Of a DNA stretch of 64,000 bases, positions 52,125 to 64,000 are shown piece after piece. Positions within the stretch are counted from its first letter, which is position 1, and each line of letters begins with the position of its first letter. Position numbers and translations under genes: made by a program. This DNA is from Nageia nagi (taxonomy: Eukaryota > Pinophyta): contig JBITNC010000001.1 in the NCBI GenBank assembly GCA_050084985.1, positions 201,500,001-201,564,000 on the forward strand, read 5' to 3'. Under the pieces are notes generated by a model. The model was not told the DNA's origin and ran no database searches. It worked only from the letters and a program-made list of their open reading frames with translations.

Positions 52125-52916
52125 CATCCATAAAACCATTAATTACTTTTTGGTATGCCTCCATGGTATTATGGACCCTTTTAATATTTCCCATCTAATC
52201 CCATTGATACCATGTGGGATGATCAGGAGTTATATTATGCACTAGAATCTCTCTCAATCAAACCATGATAATGTTCTCATAGGCCCAATACTCAAGCATG
52301 AATAAGTGTACTACTCTCTTCCCACTCTTTTGTAGCATAAAATAATTATTCAAGTCATGATAAATCTAGGCTATGATGTAAGGATCACAAGCATACAAAT
52401 TACCCTATGTTATTTGGTACACTACATGTACCAATCCAAGTGGAAAAACCTCATATTCTTATCTAGATAGATGATATTATCAATGCATGCAACCATAATC
52501 AACCACACTCTCTTGAACCTCTTCATATTATGTCTAAAGCCATGATGAAGGAAGAAACCCTTCTTTCCTTCATGATATTTCTCTAATCCAGTTAGCCACT
52601 TTGTAGTATCCTTGCATTATGCATTTTTCATTCCCTCCTCAAATTAAATGAGATACCCTTTTACATTCACCCATAGAATATTATGAATGTCCACTAGAAT
52701 GATAATGATCTCTTCAATGGGAAAATGAAAGGTGTTGGTACTCTAAGACCACCTCTCCATCAAGGTTGTGAGCAATTCCTTTTCCACTTGCACATATGGA
52801 GTGTGAAGTAGGTAACCAATACCCACATATATTAATACACCAATCTTATCATCTATGAGATTGTACCTCCATACCATACATTTATTCTAGCTATAATACA
52901 TAGGCTTGGGATCCAT
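52125..52916 (-). pseudogene. Plant mobile domain (PMD) gene, N-terminal part
   Basis: On the - strand an ATG at 52916 opens MDPKPMYYS. Then come DDKIGVLIYVGIGYLLHTPY, LLTTLMERWS, TNTFHFPIEEIIIILVDIHN and WVNVKGYLI. The pattern ERW, T-FHFP-GE-T-TLEDV, LGLPV-G is the hallmark of the PMD (aminotransferase-like) family. FRHNMKRFKRVWLIMVACID follows, then a frameshift near 52310 and HPTWYQWD. The exon ends at a GTAAGA donor (52124). The downstream part is at 43700-42700. Antisense placement between a gypsy gag and a gypsy 3' region suggests that it was cargo of that element. Confidence 0.7.
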
Positions 52917-54189
52917 CAAGAATTAGCAACACTTCATCCAAAATTACAAAGGCATATGTTAGTTATCTTGCAAATTCATTTGAATCATAATGAAAAAAAA
53001 TTATTTTATTATTTCTAGCACACAATAAAAATAACCAAAATTGTATATGCATTCCCCTTACCCAAATAATACTCTACCATGTTAGCACTGATGCTCATGC
53101 CTAGTAACATTTTTTAAATTTTGGGGGAAAAATGCTTCTACACCATGAATTCATAAAAACATATTTTCACACTCAAAAATAGCCTCTAAACATAAATTCA
53201 TGGAAGCCCTACTAGTTAAATGCTAGCCCTAAGTATTTGGATGATTTTTTGTATTTTCTACCCCACCTTACAAATCACACTAAAAATCATAAGAAGATAG
53301 TTCTATAAACTTACCACATGAGTAGAAACCTAATTATGATGGAATAGGTAAGCTCGATGATTATCTTTATTCATAATCTTCATCTTAAAAGCAAAAACTA
53401 GGTCAGAATCCTTATCAAAAATACCAAAAATTAACCCAAATTAGTCCTATTCACATGTAAAATTGCTTACCTCACTATGTACATCAACCAAAGTAATAAA
53501 ATATTCTCTTCTAGGTTAACCCTTTCCTCCTATACTAGAGTTCTAAAATACAAACAATAATTATGCAAAATAAACCCCAATTTAACCTATCTAAATCCAA
53601 ATTAAGATACAAGTAATGAGGTAGGTGATAAATTATGGAAACCTCATGCCCCCAGCCTTATGAAAACATGAATTTTTATCTTATCATTCCAATTGAGCTC
53701 ATTACAATAAAATTTGAAGACCAAATTCATTACATACCTCAATGTTCATGCTAATATTAGTGCCAGTGCTAGCAACCAATGTGCACACTACCATTCCTTA
53801 ACATTTACTTTATTTCAACTAAATTTTATCTAAAAAATAATATAGTGCTAACATTTATTATAGAATGAGGTTTTTATAAGAAAAAACAAATATCTAATCA
53901 AAGTATGTTTCATTCCTTGCATATTCATTTTTAACCTATTTGTCATAGAATCAAGCAATTTATCTATATTTATCAAGTATAAAATATTACTTTTAGATTC
54001 ATAAATCATAGTACATATTGTAGTTGAAACAACATAAGCATACAATACATTTTCACTAGTGCCAACATTGAAGCTAGTGCAAATGTTGGGATGCAAAGGC
54101 ATAAATCGGGTTGAATCAACACAAGTAAATACAATGGATAAGATAAAATAAGTATTTCTAACCTTATATACACTTTGCATTTAATCATA
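52917..54189. other. Upstream of the PMD gene, unassigned
   Basis: The - strand frame at 53848-54180 is open but matches nothing I recognise. Otherwise I see no feature. Confidence 0.3.
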
Positions 54190-54690
54190 TTCATGATTGA
54201 TAAATATTCAAACCAATCATCATGAAGTCACCTTTGTTGGTTGGGTCTCAACTAACCATCATAATGTAGTTCTTTATGATTCATATGTTTCATCTAGGAA
54301 TGAGGCATGCACCTCAAAAAAATGTTAACATATATGATTTTGATTGCATATGTTCCATATAATAATGGTGCATGTACCCCATGATGATGTGAATACACCT
54401 TTATCATGATGTCATATGTATGCATCTAAGAATGAAATATTAAGTATTTTTATATTTAATGTTCTCAAGATGATGTATGCATATTATATTTATTTCATCC
54501 TTGCTCCATTATTTTTATATAATTTATGATAAAATGTCATGAATTTTATTATTATTACCATTTCCATATTTTTATGATTTAAAAATCACATATGTGCTTA
54601 GAAGTGTGTGCCTCTCATTTTTAGGTTTCATCATTTTCTCTTGGTTGATTTTACTTCATGCTGGCCATTACATCTATAAAATCCTAATTT
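54190..54690 (+). other. Gypsy 3' internal fragment (gypsy-2)
   Basis: This stretch matches the reverse complement of about 11980-12440 in gypsy-1, the non-coding region just before its 3' LTR. Shared landmarks are CAACTAACCATCA, TGTAGTTCTT, GCATGTACCCCATGA and TTGGTTGATTTTACT. No LTR follows; similarity stops near 54690. Confidence 0.75.
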
Positions 54691-55989
54691 ATTCTCAATG
54701 TAGAAATTAGCCAAAAAAATATCAAATAATATAAAAATACACTCCTAGCCATGCCATGAACTATTTAAGGGCATCAAATAGGTAAAACAATATGTAAGAA
54801 AATCCAATGGTGTATTCCTTGATACAAAAATCACTACTACAAGCCAACTTCACACTAGGGTACACTTATATCATGCAAAATTTACTATTAATGATCCCAA
54901 AATTATGGTGTCACACCAAGAGGAGTAAACTAACATCAAAAATATCAAATATGATATAATTAATGAAGATTAGGTGTGCCATGTCTCAATTATTGATAAA
55001 AAGATGAATGCAATACAAACCAAGCCCTTAAGGACTCAACATTATCCTCCAAGGATCTAAATAGGGCACATGGATATGCAAAGATGAATACTATTGTAGA
55101 TATTTTAAAGGAAAACCACACTCTACTAGATGTATGGATGTCTCACTAAAGGGCTTCCTCATAGGCTAGCTCTCAATGAAGAAAATGAATGCAATTTTAA
55201 AATTCCATTGAATGGATTCAAAGGTGCAGACCACTATGGATGCCTTGGGGTAGGGAAACCTCACAAAATGAACATTCACCTCAATTACTAATCAAAAGGT
55301 ATTTCAAGCCTCCTAGAATCCTAGTCTACATGCCTAAGGGTGCTTGATGCCACCAAGACTTAAGAATCTCCAAAGAGTTGAAGATGTTTCAATATCAAAT
55401 TTAGTATATCTCTATAATGAGGCTCCAATGAATTATATGACACATCCTTGGATCTATATCTCACCTAAAAGTCATAATCTAGCCTCCCTAATCCAACGTT
55501 AGCCTCCTAGAGGCTCTAAAATTCCCAATGTAGGTTCCTAGGGATCATTGATGAATTTAAGAGAATTCAAATAAATAAAATTGAAGCTAAAATGTAATAA
55601 TAATAATTAGAATTGCATAGAAATAAGATAAATTAATGCAAAAATGAAATTATAATATGAAGTTTGGTAGTGAAGCTACATTCACTCTTCAATGGTAAGA
55701 ATTGCAAAAAATGAATCAACATAATACAACACTTAAGTAATCAAAACTAGACTAAGTTACAAGCATACTAAAAACCTAGTAACTAAAGCCAATAGCTTTT
55801 ACACATATCGAATACTATAAAAACAATTTGGAAGAGAAAAATAATATGCATAAAAATATCAAAAAAACACCTCATGAATTATGAGTTTTGAGGCACTTTT
55901 AGATTGAGCCTAATCAGTAGGGTGTAGTCTAGTTGGTCAGGTCTAACTAGTTGGGTGAGGACTAGTTGGAGCATTTGGGAGCTAGTTGG
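54691..55989. other. Unassigned repeat-like DNA
   Basis: No domain is seen. It may include the 3' end and LTR of the - strand copia element to its right, but no LTR partner lies in the window. Confidence 0.3.
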
Positions 55990-58293
55990 ATGGAGGCCAA
56001 TTATCTAGTTAATATTTAGGGCATGATTGAGTATTAAACTTAGAAAACATAAAATTTTACCTCGAGACAAGTACCAAATCTCTAACATTTTTCCCCTTGA
56101 TATGAAGAGGGCTCACCATGGAGTCTTTGATTATCATATATTGAGCCTTGAAAATATATTTTATAAATATATCAATCAAATTGATCTTGGAATTGCAATA
56201 TTGAATCTCAATTTGTCTCTTCTATAGCATGTCAATGGTACTTCAATTGAAAGTGCTTTAACCTATTGTGGTGGATGAAATTGTGTGCCAACTAAATGGC
56301 ACTTTGGTTGTCATAGTAAAGAATGGTTAGTCCACATTATTTCTCACCAATCTCTTCAAGAAATTTCCCCAACCACAATGCTTGAGTGTTAGCTATTGTA
56401 AGAGTCATCTACTGCAGTTCACAAGAGGGAAGTGCTACTATAGATTACTTCTTGGAGCTCCATGTAATCAATCTTGAAGCAAGTGAGAAACACTACCCAA
56501 AAGTAGAATTTTTGTTATCAATATTGTTTCCCTAATCACTATCACTATAGCCTACAAGTTCCATCTTATCTACATGAGAGTAATGAATGCCAAAATTTAT
56601 GGTGCCTTTCACATATCTCGAAATTCACTTAAAAACCTTAATGTGCAAAATGGAAGGTTCATTCATGTATCTAAATACCATTGAGATAACAAATTGAATA
56701 TCAAGTCTAGTATTGTATACTTTCTTTAAAAAAAATGGTCTTGAAATCGATGGAACTCCATGCCAAGAGAGTACCTCATGAGGCCTAGATCCTTCCATAT
56801 CAAACTCATCCATCAAATCAATTTTGAACTTGTAATTCATGAAGAATCACTTCCCATATAAATTAGATCATCACTATAAAAAAAAATAAGAAAAATATTA
56901 TTTTCTTTTCTCTTGATGTAAAGTGTTGGCTCATTTTTTATCCTAATGATCCTAAACATTTGAAAGGATCTATAAATTTGGGTATGCTAAGCTCTTGGAG
57001 CTTTCTTGAGGCCAAAAAAGGCCTTCTTGAGCCTGTACACATGCTTCTCTTTACCTTGCACATGAAATCCTTTAGGTTGTTGCACATAAACCTCCTCACC
57101 CAAGTAGCCATTCAAGAATGCAATATTTACATCCATGTGATGTACATTACAATTCTTTTGGGTAGCTAATGAAAGAAGCATTCTTACTATTTCTTGTCTT
57201 GCAACTAGTGCAAAAGTATCTTGATAATACACACCATAGTTTTGTATGAAACCTTTGGAAACCAATCATGTTGTGTTTTTTCAATTTTTCCATCACTATT
57301 ATATTTAGTTTTGTAAACCCACTTAAATCTTACACATCTCTTTCCTTTGGGAAACTCACAAAGTTCCCAAGTATCATTCTTTTCAATTGAGTGAAGCTCT
57401 TATTCCATGGCATTCAAGCACACATTTTTGGTGTAAGACTCCTAATAACTAGGTTGATCAAAATTAGAAACAATAATATTCTAGGCTACACATAATGCAT
57501 AATTAACCATCTCCCTCTTTGGTTCTTCATCTATTTCCATCTCACTAAATTGCTTCATAAAATATTTCATTTCATGAAATTAACTTCTAGTAAGCATTTT
57601 ATGAAAGTTTGGATCTAAAACTTGAGAAGTAGGATGGTTTTGAAAATTGTTTTTACCTCTTGTTATCTACATCACTTCTTGACTCAGGAGAACCTCTACT
57701 TGAAGGAGAAGTAGGAGTGAATTTGGAGATATTGGAGAGACTTGATGGAGGAATTAGAGGCACAACATGAATATTTTAAAGAGAATTTGATCTCTTAGAT
57801 TACATGTTCTTTAATTTTGAAGTGTTTTTATAGCTAGGTACTTCTTCTCCAATATCCACAATGCATTTTTGCTATTGTCCAAAGACTTTCCCCTCCTCAA
57901 AAATGACATCCATTGACACAACTATTTTGTTAGTTTTGGGATTGTAAAGCCTATATGCTTTACTCTCTTCACTATACCTAATGAACACACATGGTTCACT
58001 CTTTACATCTAATTTTTTTCTATTATCTTTTGGTACATGAGAATATGCCAAACAACCAAAAACTCTAAAATTTCAAACACTTGGTTTCTTGTCATTCTAA
58101 TATTCAAAAGGAGTTTCACCTTTAATGGTACTTGATGAGCATCTATTTAAAATATAATTGGAGGTTCCCACTAATTTTGTTTAATACATTTTATGCAATT
58201 TTTTGGATTACAATAAGCATATTACCATCTCCATGCGAGTTCTATTTTTTCTCTTGGCCACTCCATTTTGTGTTGGAATGTATAATGCATTAT
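55990..58293 (-). pseudogene. Ty1/copia pol remnant: integrase end, RT and RNase H
   Basis: Reading leftward: the end of integrase has YIPTQNGVAKRKNRT (about 58270), where family members keep the last catalytic Glu as xPQQNGVAERKN, here Lys. FRVFGCLAYSHVPKDNRKK and KAYRLYNPKTNKIVVSMDVI follow (about 57960). RT begins at about 57265: KGFIQNYGVYYQDTFALVAR, HHMDVNIAFLNGYLGEEVYV and YRLKKAFFGLKKAPRA, then a gap where the YVDD part should be (about 56970-56860). The RNase H part has GYSDSD (about 56540), TWSSKK, YYDNQSA and LQFQDQFD. It codes for the enzymes of a copia element and is well past function. The + strand copia at 58294 cuts its integrase. Confidence 0.88.
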
Positions 58294-58766
58294 TGTAAAG
58301 GTTTGTATTAAACCTTATATGTAAATTCACTGATACATAAGGGTATCATTTGATACCTTAAGTATTTAAGTGAATATGATAATGTAACTTGTACTACACT
58401 CCTTATCATGAGCATGCCCCTTGGGTAAAAGGGTGTGCATGTCATGCTTTTATACATTGGATAAAAGGGTGATCCAAAGAGGGATTTTGGCTTATAAACA
58501 GAAGGCTCTCTCTTTGTGATCATACACCAATTTGTGGAGTAAAGTTATGCTATAAGATAGTGTTTAGAAGAAAAGAGTAAGAGGATTGTATGAGTTCATA
58601 TTTGTTAAGAAGAGAGATCTAGTTAGTGGATGTACTCCTAGTTGGAAGAACCACTTGCATCTTGTGTTACATTGTGAGATTGATTTGTGAGTTTGTTAGT
58701 TGTGTTTGTGAGCTTTCATGTGATCTTGAGAGATTAGATTTTTTCATGTTATAGTTCAACTCTTTA
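58294..58766 (+). repeat. 5' LTR of the + strand copia
   Basis: The start is placed at TGTAAAGGTTTGTATT or ten bases later, where the interrupted integrase frame ends. The end is placed just before the primer site. The canonical CA end is not clear. Both limits are uncertain by about 10 bases, and the partner LTR lies outside the window. Confidence 0.6.
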
Positions 58767-58769
58767 ATT

Positions 58770-58780
58770 TGGTATCAGAG
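58770..58780 (+). promoter_or_regulatory. Primer binding site, initiator-Met tRNA type
   Basis: TGGTATCAGAG is the standard copia minus-strand primer site, followed by ATCC in place of the usual C-rich continuation. Confidence 0.85.
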
Positions 58781-61492
58781 ATCCTTGGAAGCTCCTCTTC
58801 ACATCCTTTTTTTGTGGAATCTCATCTTCAACTTGGAGGTCTTCATTCTTTATCCTTCAATCCATTGTGAGGTAAAAGTGCTTCAAAGGTATAACCTTTT
58901 TTCTCTCTATCTTAGACTACTAATATTTTTTTGTATTAATGCTTGTCATTTATTTTGATAAATTTGCTTAAAAATAGCATTTTTTTGTATACTAACATGT
59001 CTTATTGTTAGTTACAATTTTTTTAATTATTTGTTATATTTTTTGTATATTCTTAATTTTTTGAAGTCTTTTTGTATATCAAAATATTAAATTTCTTTTA
59101 TTCCTTGCAAAAATTATATGCAAAATTTCATTATGAGGTCATATATATTTGCCTACCTTAGTTCTCAAAAAAAAAATAGTTGTATTATACAATTATTTTT
59201 AATACTAACACGAAGGAAAGTAATTGCATTATTACTACTATTTTTTAAAAACAAATTACCATTTACTTTGAAAATAATTGCAAAATGGCTTATTCAAAAC
59301 ACAAGATATTATTTGTTTTTTTTTAGTCTATCTTTGTTTCAAAAAGGGGAAAGGGTCTATTTCTTTTCAAAAAAGAAGGGGTTTATTTTTCAAAATGGAC
59401 AATAAAGAATTTTTTTCTTCAAACAATTTTTGAGGTGGAAATTTTTTACTGAGTAAAGGTGATGCCCACCATGGCTTTTCTTCTTGACCCTCTTGGCCTT
59501 CTAATAAACACTCATGACATTCACTGTGGTTGCCTCCTCCTTATGTGATGTCTTCCTATTTACATCTCCTCTCATGTAACCCTCATTGTGCCATGTCTTC
59601 TTATTTGAGTGATTTCCTATACACTTGGTGTTGACCCATTTTGAACCCTTGCATGCTATTATAGACATCCTTGCAACCTTCACCTTTTGCTCAAAAAAAC
59701 TTCAACACTACTCATTCTCCTCCCTAGCCTTACCTTGCAACTTGTTCTATGCCCTCACTGGTTGACCCTTCTCTCTACTTGCATTCCAATCAATGGCATT
59801 TGGTCCCCTTTAATAAGGCCCTCATAGTATCTCCTTATGGGTATCCCCTCATGGCTGCTCATCACCTTCTCCCTCCTCCTTTATCTTTTACCCTCCCTTG
59901 TGCACTCTTCATGTTAGCCTCCCTGACCACCTCTGCTCGTGGCCTCAAGTCACCTCAACCTATGAATTTTCTTTACTATTTCAATCCCTCCTTAATTGTA
60001 TCATAAGGAGGATGCTTGTAGATGCACCTAACCAAGTTGGTGCATTTATGGTTGCTTATTTGAAAAAAAAAATCCTTCAAATTGGAGTGGTTAGACAAAA
60101 TGTAAAGTTCAAATTAATTGCAATCCTTTGAGTGCATGCCTTCTTCCTCCTTTATTGTACTCCTCATTATTTTCTCTTAGACTTAAATGATGATGAGTTT
60201 ACTTGTTTAAATGGACAAATTTATTACACTCAAAAGAAATACCTTTTTTTTAGCATGAGACATTTTTTTTTTTGGGAAATCTTTAATAATCTAGAATTAA
60301 ATGAGAATGTCTTAAAATTAAAAGATAGTTTTATCTATAAATATCATTTGAAAGGTAAACTCACTTTTTTTTAAAGGTAATTTGTTTTTATTATCAAATA
60401 TGCAATTTTTTTTCTCTCTAAACATTTATTAAAAGGATCATTTTTTTAAGTAAAGAGGGGGAAATATTTATGAGACTTCTTACTTAATTTCTCTTGATTC
60501 TTTATGCTTATAATGCATGTTTATCATTTAGGATTTTTTTTGCCTCTTAAATATCTCTTTCTTCTTGCTTATGCTTAGTACTTAATTTTTTTAAGTTAAT
60601 TCTTAGAAATTTTTTTTAATATGCATGAATGCATGTTGAGTACTTATCCTTATTCAAAGTATGGAATGGACTTGTGCAAATTTTGAATTTATGTAAATGA
60701 TGTCCTTTAGGGGTTAGTAAACAAAACCCATTGGACACTTAGGTTTCAAGTTATGAATGGATGATAATTTATTTATACTTTTTTATTTCATATTTTGTAC
60801 TTTAATTTATTTTCTTATGTAAACAAAAACATAAATATTGATATGAGCAACCCCTTAAAATGAATACATCCACACATACATTCTACAACATGACTTATTT
60901 AGGGAGCCATGAGGTGAGGATAGGTGGACTGGAGCCTTTAAGTTTGATGATCCAAGTGGTGACAATTCCATACTTCATAATTGCCCCTAAGCCCTCTACT
61001 AGTTTGGACATAACTCTATTAGGTGGATAGGTATGTGTGTAGTGATACCATATGTCTACACATCCATTCAGGGATTATCCTGATAACCTAGGAGGAAAAT
61101 TTAAAATCTAATCAAGATTAATAATTTGGCTAATCCAATAAACATCAAAACCTTGGACTTATCCTCATAAGAGTATATTGTTACTCAAGGAGAATTGGTT
61201 GAGGATCGGTAGTACTTGGGCTCTTCTTATGTGGGCATCCAAGTGAAGGCCTAATTTTAGATAAGAAAACAAGCTTCAATAATGTCACTCTACATCTATA
61301 GTTCTTGAGATGAGAAATGTATTTGGGTACATGGGTTATTATTTGAATTGTAAAACATTTGCACTTATGAATCAAATTAGGCATGCCTTTAGTGTTAAAT
61401 TTAACATGTATTATTTACTTGGTTAAAACTTAATATATAATGTTGTTTATTGAACCATATGCTTATTACTTTTTCACATCCTTATGTAGCAA
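58781..61492 (+). other. Unusually long leader between primer site and gag
   Basis: About 2.7 kb separate primer site and gag; copia gag normally begins much closer. No pol or gag motif lies within it. A less AT-rich part (59450-60150) has long + strand frames with Pro/Ser/Leu-rich sequence (MPSLVDPSLYLHSNQWHLV at 59749) that I do not recognise. The sequence before gag, TTATGTAG then CAAATG, resembles a splice acceptor, so the leader may have been spliced. Confidence 0.45.
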
Positions 61493-62520
61493 ATGAGAGA
61501 CTCCTTTTTACCAAAACACATTCTTGATGGTTCCAAATATGGGATTTGGGAACCTTGGATGAGAAATGAATTGCAAGTAAGGAAGCTATGGCAAACAGTG
61601 AATGAGAACCTTGTACCTCCTATAGATGAGAAAGCACTAGAGGTTTACAACATAAAGAATGAGTTGGCAACCTTCATGATTTACTATGTAGTTTTAGATG
61701 ATGTGCTCCTGATGATATCCTCTTTAACCTCAGTAAAAGAAGCATGGGATAAGCTAAAGCAAATCTACCTTGGTTCAAACTTTTCAATAAGGTTTACCAT
61801 TCTCCAAAATTTGCTTTAGTCTCATCAAGGGGAAGATGAAAATGTGGCTATCTACTTGAAGAAATTCATTGACCTAAGGACCCAACTTGTTACTTGTGAG
61901 TGCAATTGGATCAATGATGAGTTCATGGTATTTATCATTCTTCAAAGCCTCTCTTCAAAGTTTGAAAACTTTGTAATAGTTATGGAAATAATGCTTAATG
62001 ATGAAGAAGTCATCTCCCTTGAGAACCTTTCAAGGTACCTATTTAAGTATGAAGAAACCCTTAACAATAAAGAGTTGACTTCTTCTCCTATGAATAATAA
62101 TATTACTCTTGAAGGAACCAAAACTCCTTTCAAGAAGAAGTTCAACCATCAAAAGAAATCTTACCCTTCTTCCTCTACAAAGTTTGACAAAAGAGGTAGT
62201 GGCTACAATAGTAATAGGAATAATAGAAATAACAACCATAGTAGTAGGAATAATAGCAACAATAATCACTTCAAGCAAAGAAATGGAAAAGGCAAAGCAA
62301 ACATTCTTTATCCTAAGGAAAATTTTGATGGTAATTGTAATTATTATGGCATTCAAGATCACAAAGAAGTTGATTGTTACAAAAATAAAATAGAGGAAAA
62401 GTACAAAGGTAATGGAAATGTAAAGAACTACAAAGGAAAGAAAAATACTCATGCTAGTTTTACTACAGTACTCTACTTCATGTCTTGCATTTTTTCATCT
62501 GAATGGATTGTTGACTCTAG
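61493..62520 (+). pseudogene. Copia gag
   Basis: The frame starts at the ATG at 61493 with LDGSKYGIWEPWMRNEL, the W..W copia gag start, then LWQTVNENLVPP and VKEAWDKLKQIY. One TAG at 61817, at a place where Gln is expected, breaks it; the same frame continues from 61844 with IYLKKFIDLRTQLV and LQSLSSKFENFVIVME. LNNKELTSS follows, then an Asn-rich basic linker and a zinc-knuckle remnant, GNCNYYGIQDHKEVDCYKNK (CNYC..GH...C in active copies). Length is about 340 residues, normal for the family. Confidence 0.88.
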
Positions 62521-63770
62521 TTGAACTAATCACCTATGCTTTGAAAAGAAAAAGTTTAAGAAATTTCACAAGTATAATAAGGATGTGATTGTGATAGGTG
62601 ATAACTCTACCCTTGAAGTTCAAAGCATTGGGAGTGTGTTGATTCATGGAAAGGTTCTTGAAAATGTTCTCTATGTTTCTAAGTTAAGGATGAACCTTCT
62701 CTCAGTGATCCAAGTTGCTATAAAAAGGTACTCTTTTGAGTTTGAATCTCAATCCTAGTGCATTAAGAAAGGACTTACCACTTTGGTTCAAAAATGTATA
62801 AAATATAACCTTTACATTATGGATCAGGTACCATCAAAGATATGTCTTGCTTCTAATGTGTGTTCTAAAGGTAATCTTTGGAATCATTGTTTAGGGAACC
62901 TTAACCACAAGAGTATTCAAGTCATGAAAGACCAAGAACTTATGAAATTTTTGCCTTCAATTTCTCCTTCAATAGGTCTATGAAAGAAATGAATTCTTGG
63001 AAAGATGCATAGACAAAAGTTTGAAAAGATAAGGCAACAAGAGCATCTCAACCTCTTCAACTTATGCATTCAGATTTGATGGGTCTATTTTAGACAAAGT
63101 TGCTTGAAGGAGCATCTTACATCTTGACCTTCATTGATGACTTTAGTATAATGACCTTTGGGTATCTACTTGAGCACAAGGATCAAACTTTTGAGAGTTT
63201 TAAAGTTTTTAAGGCCTTTGTTGACAATCAAACTAACCTTAAAATCAAGATGTTGAGATTAGATAATTGGAGAGAATATAATAGCAATAGTTTAATGAAT
63301 ATTGTGCTAAGTATCGAATCAAGATATAGTTTACAATTTCTTACAACCCTCGATAGAACGATGTTGTTGAAAGAAAAAACAAAATAATCATAGAGATGGC
63401 TAGATGCATGTTGGGTAATCTTTCTAAATTCTTATGGGGTGAAGCTATGAGCACTGCTATTTACACCTTGAATAAGTGTCCCATAAAATTTTTTTAGAGA
63501 AAAACTACTTTTAAGGCATGGTTAGAAATAAAACCTAACATTTCACACCTTAGAGTGTTTGGTTGTGAAGCATTCTCCTACATTATTTCTAAAAAAAGGA
63601 AGAAGTTGGATAAAAGATCTGAAAAATGCATCTTTATGGGTTATGATAGTCAACATAGAGGCTTTAGCCTCTACTCTCCAACCTATAAATTAGTGTTCAT
63701 TTCTAAGGATGTAAGGTTCAATGAACTTCTTAAAGAATCTATTTCTAAGAAGAATGTTGATGATCCATAG
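62500..63770 (+). pseudogene. Copia protease and integrase
   Basis: The protease motif WIVDSS at 62503, then a stop, then TNH stands where WIVDSGCTNH is usual; the Asp remains but the site is broken. VIVIGDNSTLEVQSIGSV and LENVLYVSKLRMNLLSV follow. The pre-integrase segment is LWNHCLGNLNHKSIQVMKDQ (about 62880). The integrase core has LMHSDLMG (about 63065, first Asp), LTFIDDFSIMTFGYLLEHKD and LRLDNWREYNS (second Asp, with GG lost). A frameshift follows, then VERKNK-type sequence, FLWGEAMSTAIYTLNKCP and LRVFGCEAFSYI. KLDKRSEKCIFMGYDSQHRG ends the part open from 63555. Integrase inserts the cDNA; this copy is inactive. Confidence 0.88.
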
Positions 63771-63859
63771 GACTCTTCAATTGCTCCTAGCTGGTTGGAT
63801 ATTGATGTAGACAAGTCCCCTTAAGAACAAAATTCTCCAACACAAAGGGTAACAAAGAG

Positions 63860-64000
63860 CATGACCTTGAACAAATCTTTAATTAACAAGATTTATAACA
63901 ACCATGAGCCCTCAACCTTCAAAGAAGCTTCTAAGCACAAGTGCTAGATGGAAGCTATGAGGCACTTATGAAAAATAAAACTTGGGACTTGGTTCCTTAT
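63860..64000 (+). pseudogene. Start of copia reverse transcriptase, cut by the window edge
   Basis: EPSTFKEASKHK and MEAM, then after a one- or two-base slip EALMKNKTWDLVP: the conserved entry to copia RT (EP.T..EA....W..AM..E..AL..N.TW.LV). The remainder is outside the window. Confidence 0.8.

Larger units (their letters stand above)
58294..64000 (+). mobile_element. Ty1/copia element, 5' part, runs off the window
   Basis: LTR (58294-58766), primer site TGGTATCAGAG (58770), gag (61493-62520), protease and integrase (62500-63770) and the first residues of RT (63900-64000) occur in copia order on +. It is inserted in the integrase of the - strand copia. It is decayed but younger-looking than its neighbours: the frames are longer. 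Confidence 0.87.

Noticed and set aside
53848-54180. Open - strand frame of 110 residues as a gene
   Set aside because: No family pattern, no matching neighbour and composition like the surrounding AT-rich DNA.
54832-54855. CACTACTACAAGCC as the end of a third CACTA
   Set aside because: There is no matching right end, no transposase nearby and no subterminal repeat; chance is likely.
62039-62452. Antisense open frame of 137 residues
   Set aside because: It is the shadow of the Asn-rich part of the copia gag.

Overview
The window is plant nuclear DNA from a very repeat-rich genome. It is strongly AT-rich and made almost entirely of old, nested transposable elements. I see no intact host gene, no rRNA or tRNA and no CRISPR. 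The families (Ty3/gypsy, Ty1/copia including a Sirevirus-like element, En/Spm CACTA, MITEs, plant mobile domain) and TTTAGGG-type telomere-like DNA point to a seed plant with a large genome; I cannot name the species. Nearly every reading frame is broken. Most in-frame stops are TAA or TAG where the family has Gln, as expected from C-to-T decay of methylated repeats.

Layout. Positions 1-3749 hold a decayed Ty3/gypsy gag on the + strand. A CACTA transposon (CACTA-2, transposase on the - strand) starts at 3750 with CACTACAAAAATAGG. It reads leftward: a SET-like gene (9722 to 8180), then a TNP2-type transposase (7745 to 4366). Upstream of them is a long degenerate TTTAGGG-like array (9795-11042 and 32895-34264). 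A Ty3/gypsy element (gypsy-1, 11043-32894, - strand, target duplication GGTAT) interrupts this array. Gypsy-1 is itself interrupted by a 289-bp MITE (15624-15912) and by a second, almost complete CACTA (CACTA-1, 17342-29247, target duplication ATG). To the right, CACTA-2 continues with inverted arrays, a CCCTAA block, a C-rich minisatellite and a divergent + strand gene (37748-38512). That gene is cut off at 38537 by an LTR related to those of gypsy-1.

The second half (38537-54690) looks like a gypsy-2 composite: a truncated LTR, a gag on +, an antisense plant-mobile-domain (PMD) pseudogene, and a piece of gypsy 3' internal region. A Sirevirus-like copia with two LTRs of about 2.47 kb (43710-46181 and 49544-52013) splits the PMD gene. 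This element has gag but no visible pol, and holds a tandem pair of MULE-type MITEs. At the right end a - strand copia pol (58293 to 55990) is interrupted in its integrase by a + strand copia (58294 onward) that runs off the window.

The most interesting observation is that the two CACTA elements, whose ends differ, share one unusual architecture: an accessory gene with a Lys-rich first exon reading away, an intergenic region holding a telomere-like array, then a gene with a SET-like (histone-methyltransferase-like) domain directly upstream of, and in the same direction as, the TNP2 transposase. The match across two diverged elements suggests that the SET-like gene and the telomere-like array are stable parts of this lineage and not chance captures.
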